DNA from: Rhizobium sp. Q54
GTDB taxonomy: Bacteria; Pseudomonadota; Alphaproteobacteria; Rhizobiales; Xanthobacteraceae
Length of the DNA stretch: 38,405 nt
Assembly (NCBI GenBank): GCA_945907045.1
Contig: CAMDSH010000028.1
Location: forward strand, 1-38,405
Direction: 5' to 3'
Positions 1 to 7,326 of this stretch are shown piece after piece; position 1 is the stretch's first letter; each line of letters starts with the position of its first letter. The notes beneath the pieces are model-generated. The model had not been told where the DNA came from. It saw only the letters and a list, made by a program, of their open reading frames with translations, and searched no databases. Both the position numbers and the translations under genes were made by a program.

Positions 1-53
1 GCTGAAGGTGCCTGGCTGAACCAGTTTGACGACGTTAGAATTCGACACGGCAT
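1..53 (-). CDS. possible start of a gene running off the left edge (partial)
   Basis: Reading the minus strand, an ATG (complement of 51-53) is preceded four bases upstream by an AAGGAG Shine-Dalgarno core (complement of 58-63). The frame then stays open for 17 codons to the window edge, beginning MPCRILTSSNW. The strong ribosome binding site and its place just beyond the truncated LysR gene suggest a real start codon. Seventeen residues are too few to assign a family. It could equally be a chance open stretch, so this is a weak call. Confidence 0.3.
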   Translation of the reverse strand, partial: MPCRILTSSNWFSQAPS

Positions 54-115
54 ATTACTCCTTCGGTGGAGAAGTGGAGGCTTCAACTACCCCCACGATA
101 TGCCGCCTTCCTGAT

Positions 116-781
116 CTACCCCGTCACCAACTTTCGACCATAGCTCACCAGCCGGGACTCAAAGCCTGCCTGGCTAAGAGCTTCCACGCCGGACCGGTAA
201 CACATGCACTCGTTGCTAAACGCCAGCATCGATACCGGGCTGTTCTTATCGACCTTGCTTGCATCGCTCACCGCCCAGATCAACTGATCGGTCCAGTGAT
301 GCCGGGCGTCGGTCGGCTCTTCGTGCGAAAGCGCGATGACGATATCGATGTCGCCTTGCCGCAGTTCGCCGATCAACGGGCCAGCGCTGCCGCTTCGCAC
401 CTGAAAGCTGTAGTCAGGCCAGCGCTTGCGGAATTTCGCCAGCGTCCAGGGCAACAGCGGGCCGGAAAGATCGCCCGGCAGGCCGATGCGGATGGTGCGG
501 ATGGTGCGCGACTTCGGCTGCGCGTCCACCAGACCCATGATCTGGTCATTGATCGAGAGCATGCGCCGCGCGTTATTGACGATGGCTTCGCCTTGCCGCG
601 TCAACGCGATGCCGGGCGCGCTCTTGTCGAACAGATCGCTGCCGAGCAGAAATTGAAGGCGCTTGATCTGCGCGCTGACCGCAGGCTGCGTAATGCCGAG
701 CGACTGCGCCGCTTTGGTGAAGCTTCGCAGATCGACGACGGCAATAAGCGTTCGGAGAAGATCGGTGGGGATGTTTGTCAT
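116..781 (-). CDS. LysR-family transcriptional regulator, apparently C-terminally truncated
   Basis: The N-terminal winged helix-turn-helix is clear: about residues 3-62 carry LLRTLIAVVDLRSFTKAA, then an SLGITQPAVSAQIKRLQ recognition segment, typical of LysR regulators. A substrate-binding domain begins near residue 90 (IRIGLPGDLSGPLLP). Such proteins usually run to about 290-310 residues, but this frame stops at 221, after the ...RLVSYGRKLVTG segment. The last part of the effector-binding domain is therefore missing, and I find no obvious continuation in the other two frames down to position 1. The ATG at 781 is preferred over an upstream GTG at 826 because the HTH normally begins within a few residues of the start. 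The regulator lies downstream of the thiolase on the same strand, separated by an AT-richer 222-bp gap (782-1003) that probably holds its own promoter. A truncated effector domain could leave it constitutive or non-functional; its target is unknown. Confidence 0.75.
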   Translation of the reverse strand: MTNIPTDLLRTLIAVVDLRSFTKAAQSLGITQPAVSAQIKRLQFLLGSDLFDKSAPGIALTRQGEAIVNNARRMLSINDQIMGLVDAQPKSRTIRTIRIGLPGDLSGPLLPWTLAKFRKRWPDYSFQVRSGSAGPLIGELRQGDIDIVIALSHEEPTDARHHWTDQLIWAVSDASKVDKNSPVSMLAFSNECMCYRSGVEALSQAGFESRLVSYGRKLVTG

Positions 782-1003
782 GATGCCGCGAATGCCCCCA
801 TTCAGACAGCCGGGTGAAACGGTCACAAGCTTGAATGGTTATATGCGTACAAACAAGAACCATTCTAGGCTTTATCTAACATACTTCAGGACCGCCGAGT
901 CTCATTCAATTCCCTGCGAGATTGCTACTAAAAAAAATAGACGCATCCTGTTCCCGCCAGCCCTGCGGCAGACAGAACGCGCAACCGCGGCGTGCGGCGT
1001 GAG

Positions 1004-2170
1004 TTACTTGATGCGTTCGAGAATGCTGACGTAATTCGCCACCGACGTGCCGCCCATGTTGAACAGCCCGCCGAGGCGCGCGTTCTTCACCTGCAAGTCA
1101 CCGGCGCTGTTGGTCAATTGCATTGCTGCAAGCGCGTGCATGGACACGCCCGTGGCGCCTATCGGGTGACCTTTGGCCTTCAATCCGCCCGACGGATTGA
1201 CCGGCAGCTTGCCCGTTTTTTCCGTCCAGCCTTCCTTGATGGCCCGCGCGCCCTGCCCCTCGGGGGTCAGGCCCATGGCTTCGTATTCGATCAGCTCCGC
1301 CATGGTGAAACAGTCATGCGTCTCTATGAAAGAAAGATCGCTTAGCGAAAGCCCTGCTTTTGCCAGCGCGCGAGACCACGCCTGCGCGCAGCCTTCGAAC
1401 TTGAGGATGTCGCGCTTCGACATCGGCAGAAAGTCCTGCACGTGCTCGGCGGCGCGGAAAGCCACAGCCTTGTCGAGCTTGAGAGCGGTTTCGACATCGG
1501 CGAGCACGACGGCGGCGGCGCCGTCGGAGACCAGCGAGCAGTCGGTGCGCTTGAGCGGTCCGGCAACGAACGGATTTTTCTCGCTCTCGGTGCGGCAGAA
1601 ATCGTAGCCGAGATCCTTGCGGATCTGCGCGTAAGGATTGCCGACGCCGTTCTTGTGGTTCTTGGCCGCGATCATGGCGAGCGCGTCCGACTGATCGCCA
1701 TATTTCTGGAAATACAGCCCGGCGATCTTGCCGAAGATGCCGGCGAAGCCGCCGTCGATGTCGGCTTCCTCGCGCACGTAAGACGCTTTCAGCAGATTGC
1801 GGCCGATTTCCTGCGCGGGCGTCGCTGTCATCTGCTCGACGCCGACAGCAAGCACGATGCGTGCGGCTTTCGCCTCGATCGACTTGAGGCCCTGATGCAC
1901 GGCGGCCGAGCCGGTGGCGCAGGCATTCTCCACCCGCGTGGCGCGCTTGAAGCGCAGGTCGGGCGAGGCTTGCAGCACCAGAGAGGCGGTGAAATCCTGG
2001 GCCGAGAAACCGGCGTTGAAGTGGCCGAGCACGATCTCGTCCACGTCGCTCGCCGCGATCCCCGCATCGGTGAGAGCTTCATTCGCCACGCGGACGATGA
2101 GGCTTTCGACGGTCTCACCATTAAGCTTACCAAAGGGCGTGTGCGCCCAGCCGACAATGCAGCCGCTCAT
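1004..2170 (-). CDS. thiolase-like acyl-CoA acetyltransferase (SCP-x/lipid-transfer thiolase type)
   Basis: This 388-residue protein has the thiolase fold. The nucleophilic cysteine lies in ENACATGSAA (Cys84), HDCF at 285-288 replaces the NEAF motif of classical thiolases, and GHPIGATG (334-341) supplies the active-site histidine. The second, C-terminal catalytic cysteine of degradative and biosynthetic thiolases (CxG) is absent; the sequence there is LFNMGGTS (369-376). That combination is characteristic of SCP2/sterol-carrier-type thiolases, which cleave or form C-C bonds in acyl-CoAs, often with branched or sterol side chains. The start is well supported by AGGAGA nine bases upstream (complement of 2181-2186). 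It is transcribed away from dacF and toward the lysR gene. The substrate cannot be read from sequence. Some members of this group act only with a small DUF35 (OB-fold) partner, which I do not see here. Confidence 0.85.
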   Translation of the reverse strand: MSGCIVGWAHTPFGKLNGETVESLIVRVANEALTDAGIAASDVDEIVLGHFNAGFSAQDFTASLVLQASPDLRFKRATRVENACATGSAAVHQGLKSIEAKAARIVLAVGVEQMTATPAQEIGRNLLKASYVREEADIDGGFAGIFGKIAGLYFQKYGDQSDALAMIAAKNHKNGVGNPYAQIRKDLGYDFCRTESEKNPFVAGPLKRTDCSLVSDGAAAVVLADVETALKLDKAVAFRAAEHVQDFLPMSKRDILKFEGCAQAWSRALAKAGLSLSDLSFIETHDCFTMAELIEYEAMGLTPEGQGARAIKEGWTEKTGKLPVNPSGGLKAKGHPIGATGVSMHALAAMQLTNSAGDLQVKNARLGGLFNMGGTSVANYVSILERIK

Positions 2171-2310
2171 TGAAGAATTCTCCTTTGCCGAACTTTGGTC
2201 GCTTTCCTCGGCGAAGAGCCGTTACGGAGAGTCACTATTAACACAGACCGGACTTTCGTCTGCTTTGCCTCGGCCCCGTTCTGGAGTTAAATAGTACAGG
2301 CAAAACGCCT

Positions 2311-3717
2311 ATGGAACCCGCCGTTTCCGGGGCCGGGCAACTTAAACGGACACTTGCAATAGTGCCTTATTTTTCGACATCTCGCGCTGCCCGAGGCCTC
2401 GCCCTCGCTCTTGCCGCCACCCTTTCCGTGGCCGTATCCACGCGCGCGAACGCCGAGGCCCAGCTTCTCATCGAGGTCGATACCGGCAAGGTGTTGCACG
2501 CGGAGAACGCCACCTACCCGTGGTATCCCGCCTCCGTCACCAAATTGATGACCGCTTACGCGACCTTGCGCGCCCTTAAGGAGCGCCGCATCACGCTCGA
2601 TACGCTGATCCCTATTTCGAAGAACGCGGTGGCGCAGCAGCCAACCAAAATGGGCTTCCAGGTCGGCGCCCAGGTCACCATCGACAACGCACTGAAGATG
2701 CTGATGGTGAAATCGGCCAACGACATCGCGGTGGCGCTGGCCGAAGGCGTCGGCGGATCGATCGACAAGTTCTCCGACATCATGAACAACCATGCCCGCC
2801 GTCTCGGCATGTCGCAGACCCGTTACGTCAATCCGAACGGGCTGCCGGCGGAAAATCAGGTTACCTCGGCGCGCGATCTCGCGATCCTCGCCCGCGCATT
2901 GATCCGCGAATTCCCGGAATATGATTCCTACTGGCACATCTCGGCGATCCGTTACGGCAAGAAGGTCATGCGCAATTACAACACGCTGATCGACCGCTAT
3001 CCCGGCGCTGACGGCATGAAGACCGGTTTCATTTGCGCCTCCGGCTACAACGTCGTCGCCTCCGCGACCCGCAACGGCAAGCGCCTTGTGGTTGTCGTGC
3101 TTGGCGCTTACGGCGGCGGCGTACGCGCGCAGAAGGCCGCGCAACTGCTCGAGCGCGGCTTCTCCGCCGGCAATCTGTCCTGGCTGACGCCCTCACTCGG
3201 CACCGTCGATGCGCTGGCGCCGATCAACGCGCAGCCGCCGAATTTGCGCGAGGAAATCTGCGGCAAGCATCGCCGCAAGCCGGCCGCCGAGGATAACGAG
3301 GAAGAAGACGAAACCGTCGCCAACACCAATACCGGCGCGGAAAGCGGCGACGGCAACGACACCCAGCAGGCGCTGATGCTCTCCGCACTGCGCCCGCAGA
3401 ACGGCAAATACGTACTCGGCGGCCTGGTCGAAACCGCGCCGCCGATCGAAGTTTATCTCGGGCCGGCGCGCAAACCCGGCGAGCCGAAGGTTGCGGGCGA
3501 GCCGAAATCGAAAGCCGCCGGAAAAACCGCGGCCGCCAAACCCGGCCAGATCGCCACCCCCGCGCCTGCTGCCAGCACGACCGCGACGGCAGGCCAGTGG
3601 AACTCGCTCGCGCCTGCGGCGCTCGTCAACTCGCCGCCGGCCAATTTCGCCGCCGATGCACCGGCCAACGTGCCGATGCCGCGGCCAAAACCAAAGCAGC
3701 AATCGGCCAAGCAATGA
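2311..3717 (+). CDS. dacF: D-alanyl-D-alanine carboxypeptidase, peptidase S11 family
   Basis: This penicillin-binding-protein-type serine peptidase removes the terminal D-Ala from peptidoglycan stem peptides in the periplasm. The three signature motifs are in order and correctly spaced: SVTK at 75-78 (nucleophile Ser75), SAN at 135-137 and KTG at 237-239. An export signal ends near ...VSTRANA (residue 48). The n-region before it is long, so a GTG at 2362 giving a 31-residue signal is a possible alternative start. The catalytic domain ends around residue 290. The remaining 170 residues are Ala/Pro/Lys-rich low complexity (for example KAAGKTAAAKPG), with an acidic stretch EEEDE near 330, ending in MPRPKPKQQSAKQ; this tail may bind the envelope. 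The stop codon overlaps the start of the CobW gene, so the two are probably translated together. The symbol is by family resemblance; dacC-type naming would be equally acceptable. Confidence 0.9.
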   Translation: MEPAVSGAGQLKRTLAIVPYFSTSRAARGLALALAATLSVAVSTRANAEAQLLIEVDTGKVLHAENATYPWYPASVTKLMTAYATLRALKERRITLDTLIPISKNAVAQQPTKMGFQVGAQVTIDNALKMLMVKSANDIAVALAEGVGGSIDKFSDIMNNHARRLGMSQTRYVNPNGLPAENQVTSARDLAILARALIREFPEYDSYWHISAIRYGKKVMRNYNTLIDRYPGADGMKTGFICASGYNVVASATRNGKRLVVVVLGAYGGGVRAQKAAQLLERGFSAGNLSWLTPSLGTVDALAPINAQPPNLREEICGKHRRKPAAEDNEEEDETVANTNTGAESGDGNDTQQALMLSALRPQNGKYVLGGLVETAPPIEVYLGPARKPGEPKVAGEPKSKAAGKTAAAKPGQIATPAPAASTTATAGQWNSLAPAALVNSPPANFAADAPANVPMPRPKPKQQSAKQ

Positions 3718-4859
3718 GTGAGACGGGCGGAGCGGCGTCAGCCGCGCGCACACCGCCGGAGCCGATACCGCTCACATTGCTCACCGGCTTTCTCGGCGCC
3801 GGTAAAACCACACTCCTCAATCGCCTGCTGAAAGACCCGGCGCTTAAAGACACCGCCGTCATCGTCAATGAATTCGGCGAAATCGGTCTCGATCACCTGC
3901 TCGTCGAATATGTCGGCGACAACATGGTGCTGCTGCAAAGCGGCTGCCTGTGCTGCACCATGCGCGGAGATCTGGTCGATGCGCTGGAAACCTTGCTGCG
4001 CGATCTCGACAACAGGCGCTGCACCTTCCGCCGCGTGCTGCTGGAAACCACAGGGCTCGCCGATCCGGCGCCCGTTCTGCACACCGCGATGGCGCATCCT
4101 TATTTGCTGATGCGTTACCGGCTCGACGGCGTAGTGACGGTGGTCGATGCGCTCAACGGATTATCGACGCTCGACGAACATGCTGAGTCGGTGAAGCAGG
4201 CCGCGGTCGCCGACCGGATTGTGCTGACCAAAACCGACATGCTCGATACGCCGGAACGCCGGGCGGGAAAAGAGCGTCTGATCGAGCGGCTGCGCGCGCT
4301 CAATCCCGCCGCGCCAATTCTCGATGCCGCCGAGGGCGAAGCCGCGCCTGATCAATTATTGGCGTGCGGGCTTTACGATCCGGCACGCAAAAGCCCTGAC
4401 GTGCGTAAGTGGCTAGCGGCAGAAGCCTATGCGGACGAACATGCGCACCATCACGATCATCACCACGACCCTAACCGGCACGACGCGCGCATCCGCGCCT
4501 TCTCGCTCACCACTGACACCGCGATCCCGGCCGGTACGCTGGAGATGTTTCTCGAACTGCTGCGCGCGACGCACGGAGCGAACCTGCTGCGGATGAAGGG
4601 CATCGTGAAGCTCGCCGAGATGCCGGAGACGCCAGTGGTGATCCACGGCGTGCAGCATGTTTTCCATCCCACCGCGCGGCTGGAGCGCTGGCCGGACGAT
4701 GACCATCGTACGCGGCTTGTCTTCATTACCCGCGACATGGAAGAGCACACCGTGCGCGAACTATTCGACGCGTTTCTCGGCTCCGCCGCGCCGGACAGGC
4801 CCGACCGCGCGGCGCTCACCGACAATCCGCTCATTCCCTTCGGTGGCGTGGATCGCTAG
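3714..4859 (+). CDS. CobW/COG0523-family GTPase, metallochaperone-like
   Basis: This is a G3E-family P-loop GTPase of 381 residues. Visible motifs are Walker A GFLGAGKT (25-32), VNEFGEIGLD (51-60), the family metal-binding CLCC (78-81), ETTGLADP (111-118), and the guanine-specificity motif TKTD (172-175). A histidine-rich loop (243-256, HAHHHDHHHDPNRH) precedes the C-terminal CobW domain. Family members deliver zinc or cobalt, or act in cobalamin synthesis and nitrile hydratase maturation. The His-rich loop favours metal binding, but the client cannot be named. The start was set at the ATG in the ATGA overlap with dacF; an upstream extension to 3597 would lie inside dacF and lacks family similarity. 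No cobalamin genes are nearby. Coupling to a carboxypeptidase may reflect a zinc-related envelope response, which is inference only. Confidence 0.88.
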   Translation: MSETGGAASAARTPPEPIPLTLLTGFLGAGKTTLLNRLLKDPALKDTAVIVNEFGEIGLDHLLVEYVGDNMVLLQSGCLCCTMRGDLVDALETLLRDLDNRRCTFRRVLLETTGLADPAPVLHTAMAHPYLLMRYRLDGVVTVVDALNGLSTLDEHAESVKQAAVADRIVLTKTDMLDTPERRAGKERLIERLRALNPAAPILDAAEGEAAPDQLLACGLYDPARKSPDVRKWLAAEAYADEHAHHHDHHHDPNRHDARIRAFSLTTDTAIPAGTLEMFLELLRATHGANLLRMKGIVKLAEMPETPVVIHGVQHVFHPTARLERWPDDDHRTRLVFITRDMEEHTVRELFDAFLGSAAPDRPDRAALTDNPLIPFGGVDR

Positions 4860-4897
4860 ACCCTTCGCGGGCCTTGTCACTGAACCCCGACTCTCCG

Positions 4898-6730
4898 ATG
4901 CTGGCGGCGAGCAGCGCCAAACCGCCGGGCCGGGCCATGAACTTCCTGCAACGCCTTATGGGCAACATCACGTTCCTGCGCGGAGCGTTGCGCGCGCTGC
5001 GCATGACGACCCCGATCGCGAAGAACCCGACGCGCGTGTTCCCGCATGTGATCGAGGAACTCGCGACGCGCTATGGCGACGCACCGGCACTGATTGGCAG
5101 CCGCGAAACGCTGAGCTATCGCCAACTCGGCAAGCGCATGAACCAGTACGCGCGCTGGGCGCTGGCACAGAAGCTCGCCAAGGGCGAGACGGTGTGCCTG
5201 CTGATGCCGAACCGGCCGGAATTTCTGGCGATCTGGACCGGTATCATCCACGCCGGTGGTGCGGCGGCGCTGCTCAACACAAATCTCGTCGGCCCTTCGC
5301 TCGCGCATTGCATCGATGTGGTCGAACCGAAACACATTATCGTCGCCGCCGAATTGCTGTCCGCCTATGAAGCAATCGAGCCGCTGCTCAAGACCAAACC
5401 GAAATTATGGCTGCATGGCCCCGGCGTGCGCGAGCGCATCGATATCGCCATCGAGGCGTTTTCCGAAGCATCGCTTGAGCCGGGCGAGCGCCGCGCGCTC
5501 ACCATCGAGGATCGCGCGCTTTACATCTACACCTCGGGCACCACCGGAATGCCGAAGGCCGCCAACATCAACCATTATCGCGTGATGCTGGCGACGCACG
5601 GTTTCGCCGGCGTGATGGCGACCACCTCATCCGACCGCATGTACGATTGCCTGCCGATGTATCACACCGCTGGCGGGCTGGTGGCGACCGGCGCGCTGCT
5701 GGTCAATGGCGGTTCGGTGGTGATCCGCGAAAGATTTTCCGCGCGCGAATTCTGGGACGACATCGTGCGCAACGACTGCACGCTGTTCCAGTATATCGGC
5801 GAGCTGTGCCGCTATCTGGCGCACACGCCACCGCACCCGAACGAAACCAAACACAAATTGCGGCTCGTCTGCGGAAATGGCCTGCGGCCCGATATCTGGG
5901 AGGAATTCAAAAACCGCTTCCGCATTCCGATGATTCTGGAATTCTACGCGGCGACCGAAGGCAACGTCTCGATGTTCAATTTCGAGGGCAAGCCGGGCGC
6001 CATCGGCCGCATTCCGTGGTTCCTCGCGCATCGCTTCCCGACCGCGCTGGTGCAATTCGACGTCGAGAAGGAACAGCCGGTGCGAAACGCGCAAGGTTTC
6101 TGTGTCGCCTGCGCGCCGGACGAAGTCGGCGAAGCGGTGGGGAAGATCATCAACGACGCGGCGCGCCCCGCCGCGCGCTTCGAGGGCTACGCGCGCAAGG
6201 CCGAGGACGACAAGAAAATCCTGCGCGATGTATTCGAGCGCGGCGACGCCTGGTTCCGCACCGGCGATCTGATGCGCAAGGACAAAGATGGATTTTTTTA
6301 CTTCGTCGACCGTATCGGCGACACCTTCCGCTGGAAGGGCGAAAACGTCTCGACCTCCGAAGTCGCGGAAGCCATTTGCAGATATCCGGCCGTTGTCGAA
6401 GCCAATGTCTACGGCGTTCCCGTTGCGGGCAAGGACGGACGCGCCGGCATGGCCGCGCTGGTGGCGGAAAAGGAATTCGACATTTCCGGCCTGCGTGAAC
6501 ATCTGGTGAAGTGCCTGCCCGATTATGCGCGGCCGATGTTCATCCGCATTCGCGGCTCGATAGAAGTAACCTCGACGTTCAAGCAGAAAAAAGTCGATCT
6601 GGTGAAACAGGGTTTCGATCCGGCCGCCACCACCGACGAGATTTATTTCAACGATCCGGAACGGCGAACTTTCGTGCGGCTCGATCCGCCGCTGTATGCG
6701 CGCATCGCCAAGGGCGAGGTGCGGATATGA
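4898..6730 (+). CDS. long-chain acyl-CoA synthetase, FATP/SLC27 type
   Basis: This adenylate-forming enzyme should convert fatty acids to acyl-CoA with ATP and CoA. The P-loop-like motif is YIYTSGTTGMPKA (from about nucleotide 5522). The adenosine-binding segment FYAATEGN and the FATP signature GDTFRWKGENVSTSEVAEA (from about 6317) distinguish it from FadD. The length of about 610 residues is normal for FATP-type very-long-chain synthetases. The start is uncertain: a TTG at 4874 extends the frame, ATGs lie at 4898 and 4937, and none has a good Shine-Dalgarno. A hydrophobic/basic N-terminus (NFLQRLMGNITFLRG) fits membrane association. The stop overlaps the next gene's ATG (ATGA), so the DUF924 protein is translationally coupled. 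It lies 38 bp after the CobW gene in the same direction. Confidence 0.88.
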   Translation: MLAASSAKPPGRAMNFLQRLMGNITFLRGALRALRMTTPIAKNPTRVFPHVIEELATRYGDAPALIGSRETLSYRQLGKRMNQYARWALAQKLAKGETVCLLMPNRPEFLAIWTGIIHAGGAAALLNTNLVGPSLAHCIDVVEPKHIIVAAELLSAYEAIEPLLKTKPKLWLHGPGVRERIDIAIEAFSEASLEPGERRALTIEDRALYIYTSGTTGMPKAANINHYRVMLATHGFAGVMATTSSDRMYDCLPMYHTAGGLVATGALLVNGGSVVIRERFSAREFWDDIVRNDCTLFQYIGELCRYLAHTPPHPNETKHKLRLVCGNGLRPDIWEEFKNRFRIPMILEFYAATEGNVSMFNFEGKPGAIGRIPWFLAHRFPTALVQFDVEKEQPVRNAQGFCVACAPDEVGEAVGKIINDAARPAARFEGYARKAEDDKKILRDVFERGDAWFRTGDLMRKDKDGFFYFVDRIGDTFRWKGENVSTSEVAEAICRYPAVVEANVYGVPVAGKDGRAGMAALVAEKEFDISGLREHLVKCLPDYARPMFIRIRGSIEVTSTFKQKKVDLVKQGFDPAATTDEIYFNDPERRTFVRLDPPLYARIAKGEVRI

Positions 6731-7272
6731 GAATTGCAACCGCGCAGCAAGTGATTGCGTTCTGGCAGGAGGCGGGTCCTGAGCGCTGGTTCAAGAAAGA
6801 CACTGCGTTCGACAACGAGATCCGCGGGCGGTTCCTCGAAACGCACGAGGCCGCAGCTTCTGGCCGTCTCGCACCCTGGGAAATGACGGACGGTGGCACG
6901 CTCGGCCTGCTGCTTCTGCTCGATCAATTTCCACGCAACATGTTTCGCGGCAGCGCGCGTGCTTTCGCCACCGACCCGCTCGCGCTCGGCGTTGCGCGGC
7001 GGGCGATTGCGCGCGGCTTCGACGAGAAGGCAACGGAGAAGATGCGCGCCTTTTTCTACTTGCCGTTCGAGCATTCGGAAGCGCTTGCGGATCAGGAACG
7101 CGGCATCGAACTTTACAAGGCGGCGCGCGACGCCGACGGATTGAAGTGGGCGGAAATCCACGCCGACATCATCCGCCGTTTCGGACGCTTCCCTCATCGC
7201 AATAAACTCCTCGGCCGCGCGACCACGCCGGAAGAACAGAAATTTCTCGATGAAGGTGGTTTCTCAGGTTAG
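6727..7272 (+). CDS. DUF924 family protein
   Basis: The 181-residue product matches the DUF924 family: an N-terminal VIAFWQEAGPERWFKKD block, a central LLLLLDQFPRNMFRG stretch, then HSEALADQERGIELY, and a C-terminal FGRFPHRNKLLGR segment. These are all-helical, tetratricopeptide-like cytosolic proteins with no established biochemical role. The frame is open further upstream, but the ATG at 6727 is chosen because it forms an ATGA overlap with the acyl-CoA synthetase stop and starts the conserved domain at once. Coupling to an acyl-CoA synthetase is the only functional hint. An extragenic palindrome follows immediately after the stop. Confidence 0.85.
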   Translation: MRIATAQQVIAFWQEAGPERWFKKDTAFDNEIRGRFLETHEAAASGRLAPWEMTDGGTLGLLLLLDQFPRNMFRGSARAFATDPLALGVARRAIARGFDEKATEKMRAFFYLPFEHSEALADQERGIELYKAARDADGLKWAEIHADIIRRFGRFPHRNKLLGRATTPEEQKFLDEGGFSG

Positions 7273-7320
7273 AGCATGATCCCGAAAAGTGGGTACCGGT
7301 TTTCGGATAAGATCATGCTC
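7272..7320. repeat. extragenic palindromic element, possible bidirectional terminator
   Basis: An imperfect inverted repeat has outer arms gagcatgatc / gatcatgctc and inner arms cgaaaa / ttttcg around a gtaccgg centre. It lies exactly between two convergent genes. Elements of this form are, from general knowledge, dispersed in high copy in Bradyrhizobium-like genomes. The convergent position would suit transcription termination, which is inference. Confidence 0.75.
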
Positions 7321-7326
7321 CCTCAA

